Origin: Pirellulales bacterium
GTDB taxonomy: Bacteria > Planctomycetota > Planctomycetia > Pirellulales > Lacipirellulaceae
DNA length: 38,042 nt
Assembly: GCA_019636345.1 (NCBI GenBank)
Contig: JAHBXQ010000013.1
Coordinates: forward strand, 1 to 38,042
Direction: 5' to 3'
Shown here: positions 1-7,346 of the stretch, piece after piece
How the letters are laid out: each line of letters opens with the position of its first letter
Numbering within the stretch: position 1 is the stretch's first letter
The notes under the pieces: generated by a model
Told to the model about the DNA's origin: nothing
Database searches by the model: none
The model's input: the letters and a program-made list of their open reading frames with translations, nothing else
Translations under genes and position numbers: made by a program

Positions 1-62
1 GCGCCGGGAAGCGGCTGCGTCGGCCGCCTGCAAAACGGAACACAGAGAAAGGCTAGCGGGGG

Positions 63-89
63 CCAGGGGGGCGGCGATGAGCCCCCCGG
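63..89. repeat. GC-rich hairpin
   Basis: GGGGGGC (66-72) pairs with GCCCCCC (81-87) around the 8-base loop GGCGATGA; CC at 63-64 and GG at 88-89 extend the stem past one bulged A. No T-run follows on either side, so it is not a standard intrinsic terminator. It may be a dispersed intergenic repeat of this genome, which one window cannot show. Confidence 0.5.
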
Positions 90-260
90 TCTGCGTGAAC
101 GCCCAACAAACTCCCCCCGGCGACAGCCGCTCCGCAAATCGTCGGAGCTGAACCGTCAATTCAACCTTTCAACCCGCTAACGTCCGAAGGCCGGAATTCC
201 AGTTCACGCTGAACCAGGACATCCCTGAAGTGGACCCCGATCGTTGGACAGATTCTGGGT

Positions 261-319
261 GTGAGTGGCATTTGAAAAGTGCAGCGCGTCGGGCGCTGTA
301 CGATGCCAATTCCACTCAC
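261..319. repeat. Nested inverted repeat at the IS66 target site
   Basis: The outer arms GTGAGTGG (261-268) and CCACTCAC (312-319) are perfect complements. Inside, GTGCAGCGC (279-287) pairs with GCGCTGTAC (293-301) with one G-T pair and a 5-base loop. The 8-bp target duplication starts within the right outer arm. The structure may be an old transposon end, a terminator-like fold or an intergenic palindrome. Confidence 0.5.
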
Positions 320-322
320 AAC
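315..322. repeat. Left copy of the 8-bp target-site duplication
   Basis: CTCACAAC lies immediately outside the left terminal repeat and is repeated exactly at 3235-3242 outside the right terminal repeat. Eight base pairs is the duplication length known for the IS66 family, so this fixes the element borders. Confidence 0.92.
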
Positions 323-343
323 GTGAGCGCACGGTGAACTGCA
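323..343 (+). repeat. Left terminal inverted repeat of the IS66 element
   Basis: The repeat reads GTGAGCG-CA-CGGTGAACT-G-CA. It matches the reverse complement of 3214-3234 at 18 of 21 positions; the differences are CA versus TT in the middle and G versus A near the inner end. Confidence 0.9.
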
Positions 344-401
344 TCTTGACGGTCGCGGTAGGTTGGAGGCGTTGAGTCCTTCTTCCTAGGGAGGCCGCAA
401 G

Positions 402-773
402 ATGGCGATCAAGAATCGTTCGGCGGAGCGGGAATCGTATTGGCGGCTGGCGTTGGAGGAGTTCGGCGCCAGCGGTCTGTCGGTGCGGGCCTTTTGCGTT
501 CGGGAAGGCTTGGCGGAAGCGTCGTTCTACGCCTGGCGGCGCACCCTCCGGAAGCGGGGCGTCGACAGGCCGAGCTCAGGGGGGCCGCGGGGAGCGGAGC
601 TGGTTCCCGTGGAGGTGATCGAGGCGAACGACCGGGGCGACGAGGAGGGCTCGGCTCCATGTCTCATGGAGGTCGCGACGCCCGGCGGGTTCACGCTCCG
701 GTTTCCGGCGGACGTCCCGCCGCGGCAATTGGCCGCGGCGCTCGCGGCGATTGTCGGAGACGCCGCATGCTGA
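402..773 (+). CDS. tnpA: IS66 accessory protein TnpA
   Basis: This 123-residue protein is the first ORF of the IS66 element. Residues about 10-55 form a helix-turn-helix of the IS66 Orf1 (transposase_8-like) type: a YWRLALEEF helix, then LSVRAFCVREGLAEASFYAWRR, the usual recognition-helix signature with the FYAWRR end. It probably binds the element ends and assists TnpC. The C-terminal half (PGGFTLRFPADVP) matches the usual short beta tail. The gene ends with TGA at 771-773 inside the start region of tnpB. It starts at ATG 402 after AGGGAGG at about 388-394, a good ribosome binding site. Confidence 0.9.
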   Translation: MAIKNRSAERESYWRLALEEFGASGLSVRAFCVREGLAEASFYAWRRTLRKRGVDRPSSGGPRGAELVPVEVIEANDRGDEEGSAPCLMEVATPGGFTLRFPADVPPRQLAAALAAIVGDAAC

Positions 774-1120
774 ATCTGGCGGCCGGTACGCGGATTTTCG
801 TCGCCCGGGGCGCAACCGACATGCGGAAGGGCTTCGACGGCCTCCAGGGCCTGATCACGAGCGCGCTCGCGCAAGACCCGCTCTCCGGTCACCTGTTCCT
901 GTTCGTCAATCGCCGTCGCGACAAGCTGAAGATCCTGTACTGGGACGGGGACGGCTTGGCGATCTGGTACAAGCGGCTCGAACAAGGGACGTTTCAAGTG
1001 CCGACGCTCGCCGACGACCGGCCGTCGGTCGAGATGCGCAGCGACGAGCTCACGATGCTGCTGCGGGGCGTCGATCTGGCCAGCGTCCGGCGGCGCAAGC
1101 GCTATTCGCTCACGGGGTGA
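767..1120 (+). CDS. tnpB: IS66 accessory protein TnpB (IS66 Orf2)
   Basis: The product has 117 residues, the normal size for IS66 Orf2. The family signature is clear: ATDMRKGFDGL near residues 16-26, then LFLFVNRRRDKLKILYWDGDGLAIWYKRLEQG in the middle and VDLASVRRRKRY at the end. The start at ATG 767 overlaps the end of tnpA by 7 bp, which fits translational coupling; a longer reading of this frame upstream has no TnpB character. TnpB is needed for full transposition of IS66 elements but its biochemical role is not settled. Confidence 0.93.
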   Translation: MLNLAAGTRIFVARGATDMRKGFDGLQGLITSALAQDPLSGHLFLFVNRRRDKLKILYWDGDGLAIWYKRLEQGTFQVPTLADDRPSVEMRSDELTMLLRGVDLASVRRRKRYSLTG

Positions 1121-1165
1121 GCAACCGCCGTTGCGTTCTTGATCTGGCGAGCTATAACGATCGCC

Positions 1166-2878
1166 ATGAACGCTGCGCAGCTGCAACGTGAAAACGCCCG
1201 CTTGACAGAGCAGCTCGCGCGATCGACCAGCCGACTTCAAGAAGTCGCAGCGCAACACGCGGCGACCGCCGAGCAGTTCGCTGCGCAACTCGCCGCGAGA
1301 GATCGGCAGGTCGCCGCGCTGGAGCATCAACTCAAGCTGCTGTTGGTGCGGATTCGCGGCTCGCGGCAGGAACGGATCGACCCCGCTCAGCTCTTGCTTT
1401 TTTCCCGCGAAGAGCTGCAGGAGATCGCCGCCCAGCTCGACCAGCCGGCCGAGCAGTTTGTGGAAGACGACGCGGCTGCGTCCCGGCGTCGCAAGACGTC
1501 GCCGGGACGCGTCGGCCCGCTGCCTGCGCATCTTCCGCGGGAGATTGTCCGGCACGAACTGAGCCCGACGGAGCGAACCTGCCCCGGCTGCGGCGAACAG
1601 CGGCAAGTGATCGGAGTCGAGACGAGCGAGCAGCTGGAACTCGTCCCGGCCCGCCTCAAGGCGATCCAGCACGACCGGGTGAAGTACGCGTGTCGCCGCT
1701 GCGAAGGACACGTCGCGATCGCCGCCAAGCCCCCCCAGCCGATTGACAAGGGCCTGCCGGCCCCCGGCCTCTGCGCCCACACGGTCCTCAGCAAGTTCGG
1801 CGACCACCAGCCGCTCTACCGGCAGGAAGACGTTCATTCGCGGCTCGGCAAGACGATCCGCCGGACCACGCTCTGCGGCTGGCAGGCGGCGCTGGCCGAG
1901 TTGGCGCAGCCGCTGGCGCTGCGGATGAAGCAACTGGTCCTTCAGTCGCAGGTCATTCACACCGACGACACGTCGGTGAAGATGCTCCAGCCGGGCCGCG
2001 GGATCACGAAGACCTGCAAGTTCTGGCCGTACCTGGGGGACTGGCTCCATCCGTACGCGGCGTACGATTTTACCCAAACCCGCGAGCGGGACGGCCCGCG
2101 GACGTTTTTGGCGGGGTTTCGGGGCTACCTGCAAGCGGACGCTTATGCGGGCTACGATTGCCTCTACGCCGGCGAGGGGGTGAAAGAAGTCGCTTGCTGG
2201 GTCCATGCGCGGCGGTACTGGCATCAGGCCCTCGACAACGATCCGCTGCGGGCGAACGTCGCGCTGGGGTTCATCGCCCGGTTGTCGCAGATCGAAAAGC
2301 AGTTGCGCAGGGCGTACCCCGAGCAGAACCGGCAGGGCGCGCGGGACTTCGCGGCAGTGAAAGCGGGCCGACAGGCGCACGCGGCGCCGATCCTTCAGGA
2401 GTTCAGAGCGTGGCTCGATCGCGAGGACGCCGGGGGACGACTTCTGCCCAAGAGCCCGATCCGCGCGGCGTTCACCTACGCGCTCAATCAATGGGACGCG
2501 CTGACGCGCTGCGTCGACGAGGGGTATCTGTCGTTCGACAATAACCTGGCCGAGAGACTGGTGAAAATCCCGGCGATCGGGCGGAAGAACTTTCTCTTCG
2601 TCGGCAGCCAGCGCGGCGGGCAAGGCGCGGCGACGCTGTACTCGCTCGTGAGCAGCGCGAAGGCCAACGGCGCGGAGCCGTTCGCCTGGCTGCGAGACGT
2701 GTTCGCGCAGCTGCCGTCTCGTCGCAGCGGCGAGGCGTTCGCGCAGTCCGCCGCGGGCGCGCCGGTGACCAGCGACGAGTTGGACGACCTGCTGCCCGAC
2801 CGGTGGCTGCAGGCGAACCCCCAATCCGTCTGGACGATTGACGACATCCGCCGCCAGGAGCGCCGGCGCTATGAGTGA
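1166..2878 (+). CDS. tnpC: IS66 family DDE transposase TnpC
   Basis: The protein has 570 residues. It begins with a coiled coil (residues 1-60, QLQRENARLTEQLARS), then a zinc finger with Cys139/Cys142 (CPGC) and Cys176/Cys179 (CRRC). A DDE nuclease core follows: Asp267 (IHTDDTS), Asp325 (QADAYAGYD) and Glu463 (DNNLAERLVK), the last in the usual position before the GRKNFLF block. The C-terminal IS66_C tail (YSLVSSAKANGAEPFAWLRDV) is complete. I chose ATG 1166 because the upstream TTG at 1139 adds only nine uncharacteristic residues. No frameshift or missing catalytic residue is seen, so the enzyme is probably functional. Confidence 0.95.
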   Translation: MNAAQLQRENARLTEQLARSTSRLQEVAAQHAATAEQFAAQLAARDRQVAALEHQLKLLLVRIRGSRQERIDPAQLLLFSREELQEIAAQLDQPAEQFVEDDAAASRRRKTSPGRVGPLPAHLPREIVRHELSPTERTCPGCGEQRQVIGVETSEQLELVPARLKAIQHDRVKYACRRCEGHVAIAAKPPQPIDKGLPAPGLCAHTVLSKFGDHQPLYRQEDVHSRLGKTIRRTTLCGWQAALAELAQPLALRMKQLVLQSQVIHTDDTSVKMLQPGRGITKTCKFWPYLGDWLHPYAAYDFTQTRERDGPRTFLAGFRGYLQADAYAGYDCLYAGEGVKEVACWVHARRYWHQALDNDPLRANVALGFIARLSQIEKQLRRAYPEQNRQGARDFAAVKAGRQAHAAPILQEFRAWLDREDAGGRLLPKSPIRAAFTYALNQWDALTRCVDEGYLSFDNNLAERLVKIPAIGRKNFLFVGSQRGGQGAATLYSLVSSAKANGAEPFAWLRDVFAQLPSRRSGEAFAQSAAGAPVTSDELDDLLPDRWLQANPQSVWTIDDIRRQERRRYE

Positions 2879-3164
2879 CTTGACCGAGAAGATGCAACTC
2901 TTGCCGGAAGAGCGCGCGTTGATCTTGAAGCACGGCCATCCGTTCGAGCGGCTGGAGAAGGCGCTCCGCCGGTGGGCGCAGAGTCCGGAGGTCAAGCGGA
3001 TCTCGATGAGCCGGCGGGAGCTTGAGATGCTGATCGGCGAGTTGTCGCGCTCCTTCAACCACGGCGAACTGGGGGCCGACGAAGAGGCCGTGCTAGCCCT
3101 TTGCGATCGCCTGGAGGACGCCGAACGAACGGGCGACGGCGACCTGGACCCGCTCGCCTGGTAG
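2871..3164 (+). CDS. Fourth ORF inside the IS66 element, unknown function
   Basis: This 97-residue acidic, helical protein begins MSDLTEKMQLLPEERALI and overlaps the 3' end of tnpC by 8 bp (ATG 2871, tnpC stop 2876-2878), so it is probably translated by coupling. It lies entirely between tnpC and the right terminal repeat and so moves with the transposon. I recognise no domain; there is no cysteine pair or HTH that I can name. It may be an accessory transposition factor or a passenger of this IS66 subgroup. Confidence 0.65.
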   Translation: MSDLTEKMQLLPEERALILKHGHPFERLEKALRRWAQSPEVKRISMSRRELEMLIGELSRSFNHGELGADEEAVLALCDRLEDAERTGDGDLDPLAW

Positions 3165-3213
3165 ACCATCTCACGTTCGGTGCACACCCAATCGCGACGG
3201 CGCAGGATTCCGG

Positions 3214-3234
3214 TGTAGTTCACCGAACGCTCAC
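3214..3234 (-). repeat. Right terminal inverted repeat of the IS66 element
   Basis: It is the reverse complement of the left end with three mismatches in 21 positions (GTGAGCG-TT-CGGTGAACT-A-CA when read inward). Confidence 0.9.
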
Positions 3235-3242
3235 CTCACAAC
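3235..3242. repeat. Right copy of the 8-bp target-site duplication
   Basis: CTCACAAC is identical to 315-322. A palindromic CGGGGAG-TT-CTCCCCCG follows at about 3244-3260, part of the original intergenic region. Confidence 0.92.
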
Positions 3243-3316
3243 TACGGGGAGTTCTCCCCCGTCATGGACAGCGAGGATACAAGAACCGCGAAGTTGACAT
3301 GTCTTTTATCCGCAAT

Positions 3317-3345
3317 TTGACTTGCTCACCTGTCCCGCATAAACT
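3317..3345 (+). promoter_or_regulatory. Predicted sigma70-type promoter for the URO-D-like gene
   Basis: TTGACT (3317-3322) and TAAACT (3340-3345) are separated by 17 bases. A second TTGACA lies at 3294-3299. The distance to the start codon at 3402 leaves a leader of about 50 bases. The IS66 insertion ends upstream of this site, so transcription of the operon should not be interrupted. Confidence 0.45.
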
Positions 3346-3401
3346 CGGACCTGACTCTTCTCTTGCGATTTCCGCAGCTGCTCTCTTGTCGGATTCTCGT
3401 C

Positions 3402-4748
3402 ATGATGACGTCGCGTGAACGCGTACTGGCGGCCTTGCGCCATGAGGAGCCCGATCGCGTGCCGATCGATCTGGGGTCGCACGCCTCCAGCACGATCGCC
3501 GTGCTGGCGTACATGAAACTCCGCGCCCGACTGGGCTTGGCCCAGAACGAACTCCCCCGGATGTATAACACCTGGGGACAGTATTGCGACGTCCAGGACC
3601 CGATCCTCGACCGCCTGGGTTGCGACGTCGTGCCGCTCCATCGGTCAGTGTCGTCGTTCTCGATCCATAACGACGGGGCCTGGAAGGAATGGACCCTCGT
3701 CGACGGCGGCAAATGCCTCGTCCCCCATGACTTTTGCCCTACACGGAACGACGACGGCGATTGGGAGTGGTACGAAGACGGTCGGATGATCGCCCGGATG
3801 CCGGCCGAGGGGCTTCATGGCTTCACGCTGTTCTGGGCCCCGATGCAGGGGGAGCCTACGCGTGAGAAGATCGACGCCCTGCTGGCCAGCGAGAACAACA
3901 ACTTCATCAGCCGAATCAAGACTTCGGACCGCGAGATCAAGTTCCTCGAAGCGGAAGCGAATCGTCTCCGCGCAGCAGGCAACACCCGCGCCGTGCTGTT
4001 CCAGCACGGTGGAACGATCCTCGAGAACTCGCAGGGGATTTTCGGCTGGGACGAGATCTTCGTCCGCTGCCTGACCGATCCCGAACTGGTCCACTACTTC
4101 CACGGCGTGCTGACGGAACTGCACCTCGACACGTTGCGTCGGACGCTCGACGCGGCAGGGGACGTGATCGACGTCATCCAGTTCGGCGACGATCTGGGGA
4201 TGCAGGGGGCGCCGCTGTTGGATCCCGAAATGTACCGCGAAGTGTTCCTCCCGTACCACCGGCGGATGTTCACGTTCGTCCGGGAAAACTACCCTCATAT
4301 TTTCGTGATGCTCCACTGCGACGGGGCGGTATACGAGCTCCTTCCTGATCTAATCGACGCGGGAATGCAGGTGTTCAACCCGCTGCAGACCGACTGCGCG
4401 GGGATGGACCCGGCGAAGATCAAAAGGGAGTTCGGCAAACAGATCTCGTTCTGGGGAGGCGGGTGCGACACGCACGCCACGCTGGCTTTCGGCACGCCCT
4501 CGCAGATTCGCGAGGATGTCCGCCGCCGAATGCAAATCCTCGCCCCCGGCGGCGGTTTCGTGTTCAACCAGATTCACAACGTCCTGGGGGACATCAGCCC
4601 CGAGAACGTGCTGGCGATGATTGACGCGGCCCACGAATTCGGACGTTACCCCATCGTGCCAGAAGCCCCGCTCGATGAATTGGAAGCCAAGTACGCCGGT
4701 TACTGGACGGAACCGTTCAAGTCCCTCAAGCAGGAAGGCGTGGCCTGA
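3402..4748 (+). CDS. Uroporphyrinogen decarboxylase (URO-D) fold protein, methyltransferase-like
   Basis: This 448-residue protein belongs to the broad URO-D superfamily that includes the corrinoid:thiol methyltransferases MtaA/MtbA as well as HemE. It opens with RERVLAALRHEEPDRVPIDLGS, the common N-terminal signature of the methyltransferase-like branch. The barrel continues with FGDDLGMQGAPLLDPEMYRE and ends with NQIHNVLGDISPENV. In the metal-site region it has His305-Cys306-Asp307-Gly308, and Cys355 in GGGCDT, where MtaA/MtbA have His-x-Cys and a later Cys; the ligand set is thus a variant. It is longer than HemE (about 350 residues) and sits away from haem genes, so methyl transfer or another C1 reaction is more likely than haem synthesis. 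The start is ATG 3402; another ATG follows at 3405. It heads a run with the DUF4037 and PHP genes. Confidence 0.8.
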   Translation: MMTSRERVLAALRHEEPDRVPIDLGSHASSTIAVLAYMKLRARLGLAQNELPRMYNTWGQYCDVQDPILDRLGCDVVPLHRSVSSFSIHNDGAWKEWTLVDGGKCLVPHDFCPTRNDDGDWEWYEDGRMIARMPAEGLHGFTLFWAPMQGEPTREKIDALLASENNNFISRIKTSDREIKFLEAEANRLRAAGNTRAVLFQHGGTILENSQGIFGWDEIFVRCLTDPELVHYFHGVLTELHLDTLRRTLDAAGDVIDVIQFGDDLGMQGAPLLDPEMYREVFLPYHRRMFTFVRENYPHIFVMLHCDGAVYELLPDLIDAGMQVFNPLQTDCAGMDPAKIKREFGKQISFWGGGCDTHATLAFGTPSQIREDVRRRMQILAPGGGFVFNQIHNVLGDISPENVLAMIDAAHEFGRYPIVPEAPLDELEAKYAGYWTEPFKSLKQEGVA

Positions 4749-4842
4749 GAGGTTCCGCGCAGCGGCGCCGATCGTGCGATCCTCGCCCGTCGCCGCGCGC
4801 CGACGCTTTGCTAGCCCGCGGTTCCATTGGAGTCACCTCGTC

Positions 4843-5871
4843 ATGTCCACCACCGGCGTCGACGTCAGTCGCGATTTCATCGCCGAGGTGCTTCTGCCGC
4901 GGCTCGCGGACTCACTCTCCGGCGAGGTCGATCGGCTCGCCGTGGCGATTGTCGGCACGGGGTCGGACGTCATCGGACTGGACGATGAAATCAGCCAAGA
5001 CCATCACTGGGGACCGCGGGCGAACGTCATGTACTCCCGTGCGGACGCCGCGCGGTTGGGTCCCGCGGTCCGACAGGTCCTCGCCGAGCGAATCCCCCGT
5101 CATTACGCCGGGTACGAAGTCCATGTCGGGATCGGCAACTTGACGGGTGTCTGCTGTGCGGCGATCGAGGATTTCTTCGCCCGGTTCCTGGGGACCGATC
5201 GGCTCCCCGAGCGCGATCTCGACTGGCTGGCGTACTGCGAGGTCGATCTGTTCCACGTCACGGCCGGCGAGATCGTTCACGACGGCCTCGGCGAACTGAC
5301 TCGCCGTCGCGAGGCGCTTGCTTACTACCCGGACGACGTCTGGAAGAAACGGATCGCCGACTGGTGCATGTACGTCACGGGGCGCGACGCGCCGTACAAC
5401 TTGTACCGCGTCTCGAAGCGGGGAGACGAACTGACCTGCTCGATCTACTTCGGACTGTGTTTGAAACGACTCATGGAGCTCTGTTTCGCGTTGAATCGCC
5501 GATACGCCCCGTATACGAAGTGGCTCAATCGCACGTTCCGCGTGCTGCCGGAGTGCGCCGACGAGTTGGCGGGGTTCATCGACGAGGCCGTGGTTGCGTC
5601 GACGTGGCGCAAGCGGGTCGACCTGCTGATCGAAGCGAACTACGTGATCGCCGACGCGCTGGGCGAGATGGGACTCGCCGATCGGCCGAACCGGCGAGAG
5701 TTCGACGAGGGGCTCACCGATCTGACGCTCTACGATTCCGCGGCGCAAATCTATCGCACGCTGCCGCCGGAGTTGTTCGCTCCCAGCTTCAATCAGATCG
5801 AGCTGTGGGAGAAAATGGCCCGCGAGGTGCTCTTTGACGCCAACGACTATCTGCGGAACTGCCGTGACTAA
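4843..5871 (+). CDS. DUF4037 domain protein (predicted nucleotidyltransferase fold)
   Basis: The product has 342 residues. Residues 38-60 read GTGSDVIGLDDEISQDHHWG, the signature of DUF4037, in which a nucleotidyltransferase-like GS motif (Gly40-Ser41) is followed by an acidic pair (Asp47, Asp48). The rest is helical with many aromatic residues, as in other DUF4037 proteins. The family's substrate is unknown; transfer of a nucleotide to a small molecule or protein is a fold-based guess. I chose ATG 4843 because the open frame to 4621 overlaps the preceding gene and is not conserved-looking. The 3' end overlaps the next gene by 8 bp. Confidence 0.8.
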   Translation: MSTTGVDVSRDFIAEVLLPRLADSLSGEVDRLAVAIVGTGSDVIGLDDEISQDHHWGPRANVMYSRADAARLGPAVRQVLAERIPRHYAGYEVHVGIGNLTGVCCAAIEDFFARFLGTDRLPERDLDWLAYCEVDLFHVTAGEIVHDGLGELTRRREALAYYPDDVWKKRIADWCMYVTGRDAPYNLYRVSKRGDELTCSIYFGLCLKRLMELCFALNRRYAPYTKWLNRTFRVLPECADELAGFIDEAVVASTWRKRVDLLIEANYVIADALGEMGLADRPNRREFDEGLTDLTLYDSAAQIYRTLPPELFAPSFNQIELWEKMAREVLFDANDYLRNCRD

Positions 5872-7147
5872 TCCGGTCGCCCTCGCCCAGCAGGCGCTTG
5901 CCGCCGGTCGTCCTGCGGAGGCCGATCGGCTGGCGTCGGACCTCGAGACGGCCGCGTTCGAGCGACGCGACGGCCGGGCGCTGAGGGAGGTCTGGCCGAT
6001 CTTGGCACAGGCGCGCCGCGAGCGCCGGGTCCGAGCGGCGGCGGGGCGGATCGACCTTCACACCCACACGACGGCCTCCGACGGCGAATTCACCGTCGAG
6101 CAGTCGCTGTGCGACCATTTCGTCCGTGGGCAGATCCTCGTCAACGATCACAACATTATCGATTCGCTCGCCCCGGCCCGGCGGATGGTGCGGGAGCGCG
6201 ACCTGGAACTCGACGTGTTCCTCGGCATCGAGGCGATCTGCACGCACCAGCGGCGGGCGTTCGAGTTCCAAGCGATCGCGCCGACGTTGTCCGACCAGTT
6301 CGTCTCGCTGTGCGCGGAGCACCGCCGCAACTGGAACCGGGCCTGCGAGCTGTTCGTCGCCGACTTGGTCGCTCGCGACGATCTGTTCGTCGACCCGCTG
6401 TGGCGGTTGATCGCCGCAGATCACGAAGTCGGCGGCAGCTTCGCCCCGGTCCTCGAACGATATGAGCAGATGCGCGCGCTGATCGGCGCTGACGCCGACG
6501 CGTACGAAACATATCTCCGCTGCAATCAAACGTTCGACATGGGCAACCTGTGGCGGCGCTGGCGACTCGCCCGCGACGGCGATCCGCCGATGCTCAGTCA
6601 CCGCTTCTTCGGCTCGATGCGGTGCTACGCAATGAATGCCTACCGCGACGAGCTGGGGGACTGGTTCGACTACGAACGGCTCGCCGACCGGTTTCACGCC
6701 GCGGGGTGCTTCGTGAGCCACAATCATCCCAACTACTGGGACGAGGACTTCATCGGCGAGTTGTCGTACGAACTGCAGGAAGCGTGGATCCGCGACTGGG
6801 CCGCCTGCGGGGTCATCGACGGGCTGGAGGTTTGGAGCCCGCCGTTCGCATCAAAACGGGTGCCGCACTATTGGGAACGAGTTTGCCGCGAGCTGGCCCT
6901 CGTGCCGCTCGCCGGGACCGACTGTCACAGCGGGCGCGAGGAGCAACTTGGCGGCCACGTCGACAATCACCCAGAGATTCCGCCGCTGATTTACGCCAAG
7001 CTCGCCGCCCCGGCGATCGATCGAGCTCGGTGCGAAAGGTGCGGCTGGCCGGCATACGCCGCGTGGCGACAGGTGCTGGCGATCGACTACGCCAATGACG
7101 AGGCGCTCGAGTGCTGCGGCGAAGTCGCCCGCGGGTTGGAGCGCTGA
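5864..7147 (+). CDS. PHP-domain metal-dependent hydrolase-like protein
   Basis: This 427-residue protein has a PHP (polymerase and histidinol phosphatase) domain: His66-x-His68 in IDLHTHTTASDGEFT, LVNDHN further on, His286/His288 in SHNHPNYWDED, and Asp353-Cys-His355 in GTDCHSG. These are the metal-binding positions of PHP phosphoesterases. An N-terminal helical segment of about 60 residues precedes the domain. The likely start is GTG 5864, overlapping the DUF4037 stop (TAA 5869-5871), which indicates coupling; a TTG at 5834 is the alternative. The substrate is unknown. The tight pairing with DUF4037 suggests the two act together, for example one adding and one removing a phosphate-containing group, but that is inference. 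Confidence 0.82.
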   Translation: MTNPVALAQQALAAGRPAEADRLASDLETAAFERRDGRALREVWPILAQARRERRVRAAAGRIDLHTHTTASDGEFTVEQSLCDHFVRGQILVNDHNIIDSLAPARRMVRERDLELDVFLGIEAICTHQRRAFEFQAIAPTLSDQFVSLCAEHRRNWNRACELFVADLVARDDLFVDPLWRLIAADHEVGGSFAPVLERYEQMRALIGADADAYETYLRCNQTFDMGNLWRRWRLARDGDPPMLSHRFFGSMRCYAMNAYRDELGDWFDYERLADRFHAAGCFVSHNHPNYWDEDFIGELSYELQEAWIRDWAACGVIDGLEVWSPPFASKRVPHYWERVCRELALVPLAGTDCHSGREEQLGGHVDNHPEIPPLIYAKLAAPAIDRARCERCGWPAYAAWRQVLAIDYANDEALECCGEVARGLER

Positions 7148-7346
7148 CGAATCGAAATCCGGCGCGCCGCGAACGAGGCGAAGGAGCGTTGCTTTTGCTC
7201 CGAGTTCGTTTCAGGAAGTCTGCAAACCAGCGAGTGATACGCGGATTCGGCGCCCGACCCAGGCAGAGCAGATTCAGAATGATCGGGCATGTGCGTCCTG
7301 CGCGGACTCGGATGGAAAGCGTCCACGTCGAACGGGAGAGACGACG

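Larger units (their letters stand above)
1..322. other. Non-coding flank left of the IS66 element
   Basis: No convincing coding sequence is visible here. The stretch holds a strong GC-rich hairpin (63-89) and a nested inverted repeat (261-319) that ends exactly where the insertion sequence has landed. It reads directly into the target duplication at 315-322. It may be the upstream part of the intergenic region that continues at 3243, now split by the transposon. Confidence 0.6.
323..3234 (+). mobile_element. Complete IS66-family insertion sequence (2912 bp)
   Basis: The element is bounded by 21-bp imperfect inverted repeats (323-343 and 3214-3234) beginning GTGAGCG, close to the GTAAGCG-type ends of IS66 elements, and by the exact duplication CTCACAAC. 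It carries the three genes of the family in order (tnpA, tnpB, tnpC) plus a fourth small ORF, each overlapping or close to the previous one. All frames are open and the DDE and zinc residues of TnpC are present. With a perfect target duplication this suggests a recent, possibly still active insertion. The right end is 83 bp upstream of the predicted -35 box of the next gene. Confidence 0.95.

Noticed and set aside
527-3223. An 898-codon open frame on the minus strand through the IS66 element
   Set aside because: It is antisense to four well-supported genes and rich in Arg, Ala and Gly with no known domain, as expected of a high-GC shadow frame.
3402-4748. HemE, the uroporphyrinogen decarboxylase of haem synthesis
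   Set aside because: The length, the N-terminal signature and the gene context fit the methyltransferase-like branch, and no other haem gene is near.
7183-7201. Hairpin GGAGC...GCTCC after the PHP gene as a terminator
   Set aside because: The stem is only five pairs and no T-run follows it.
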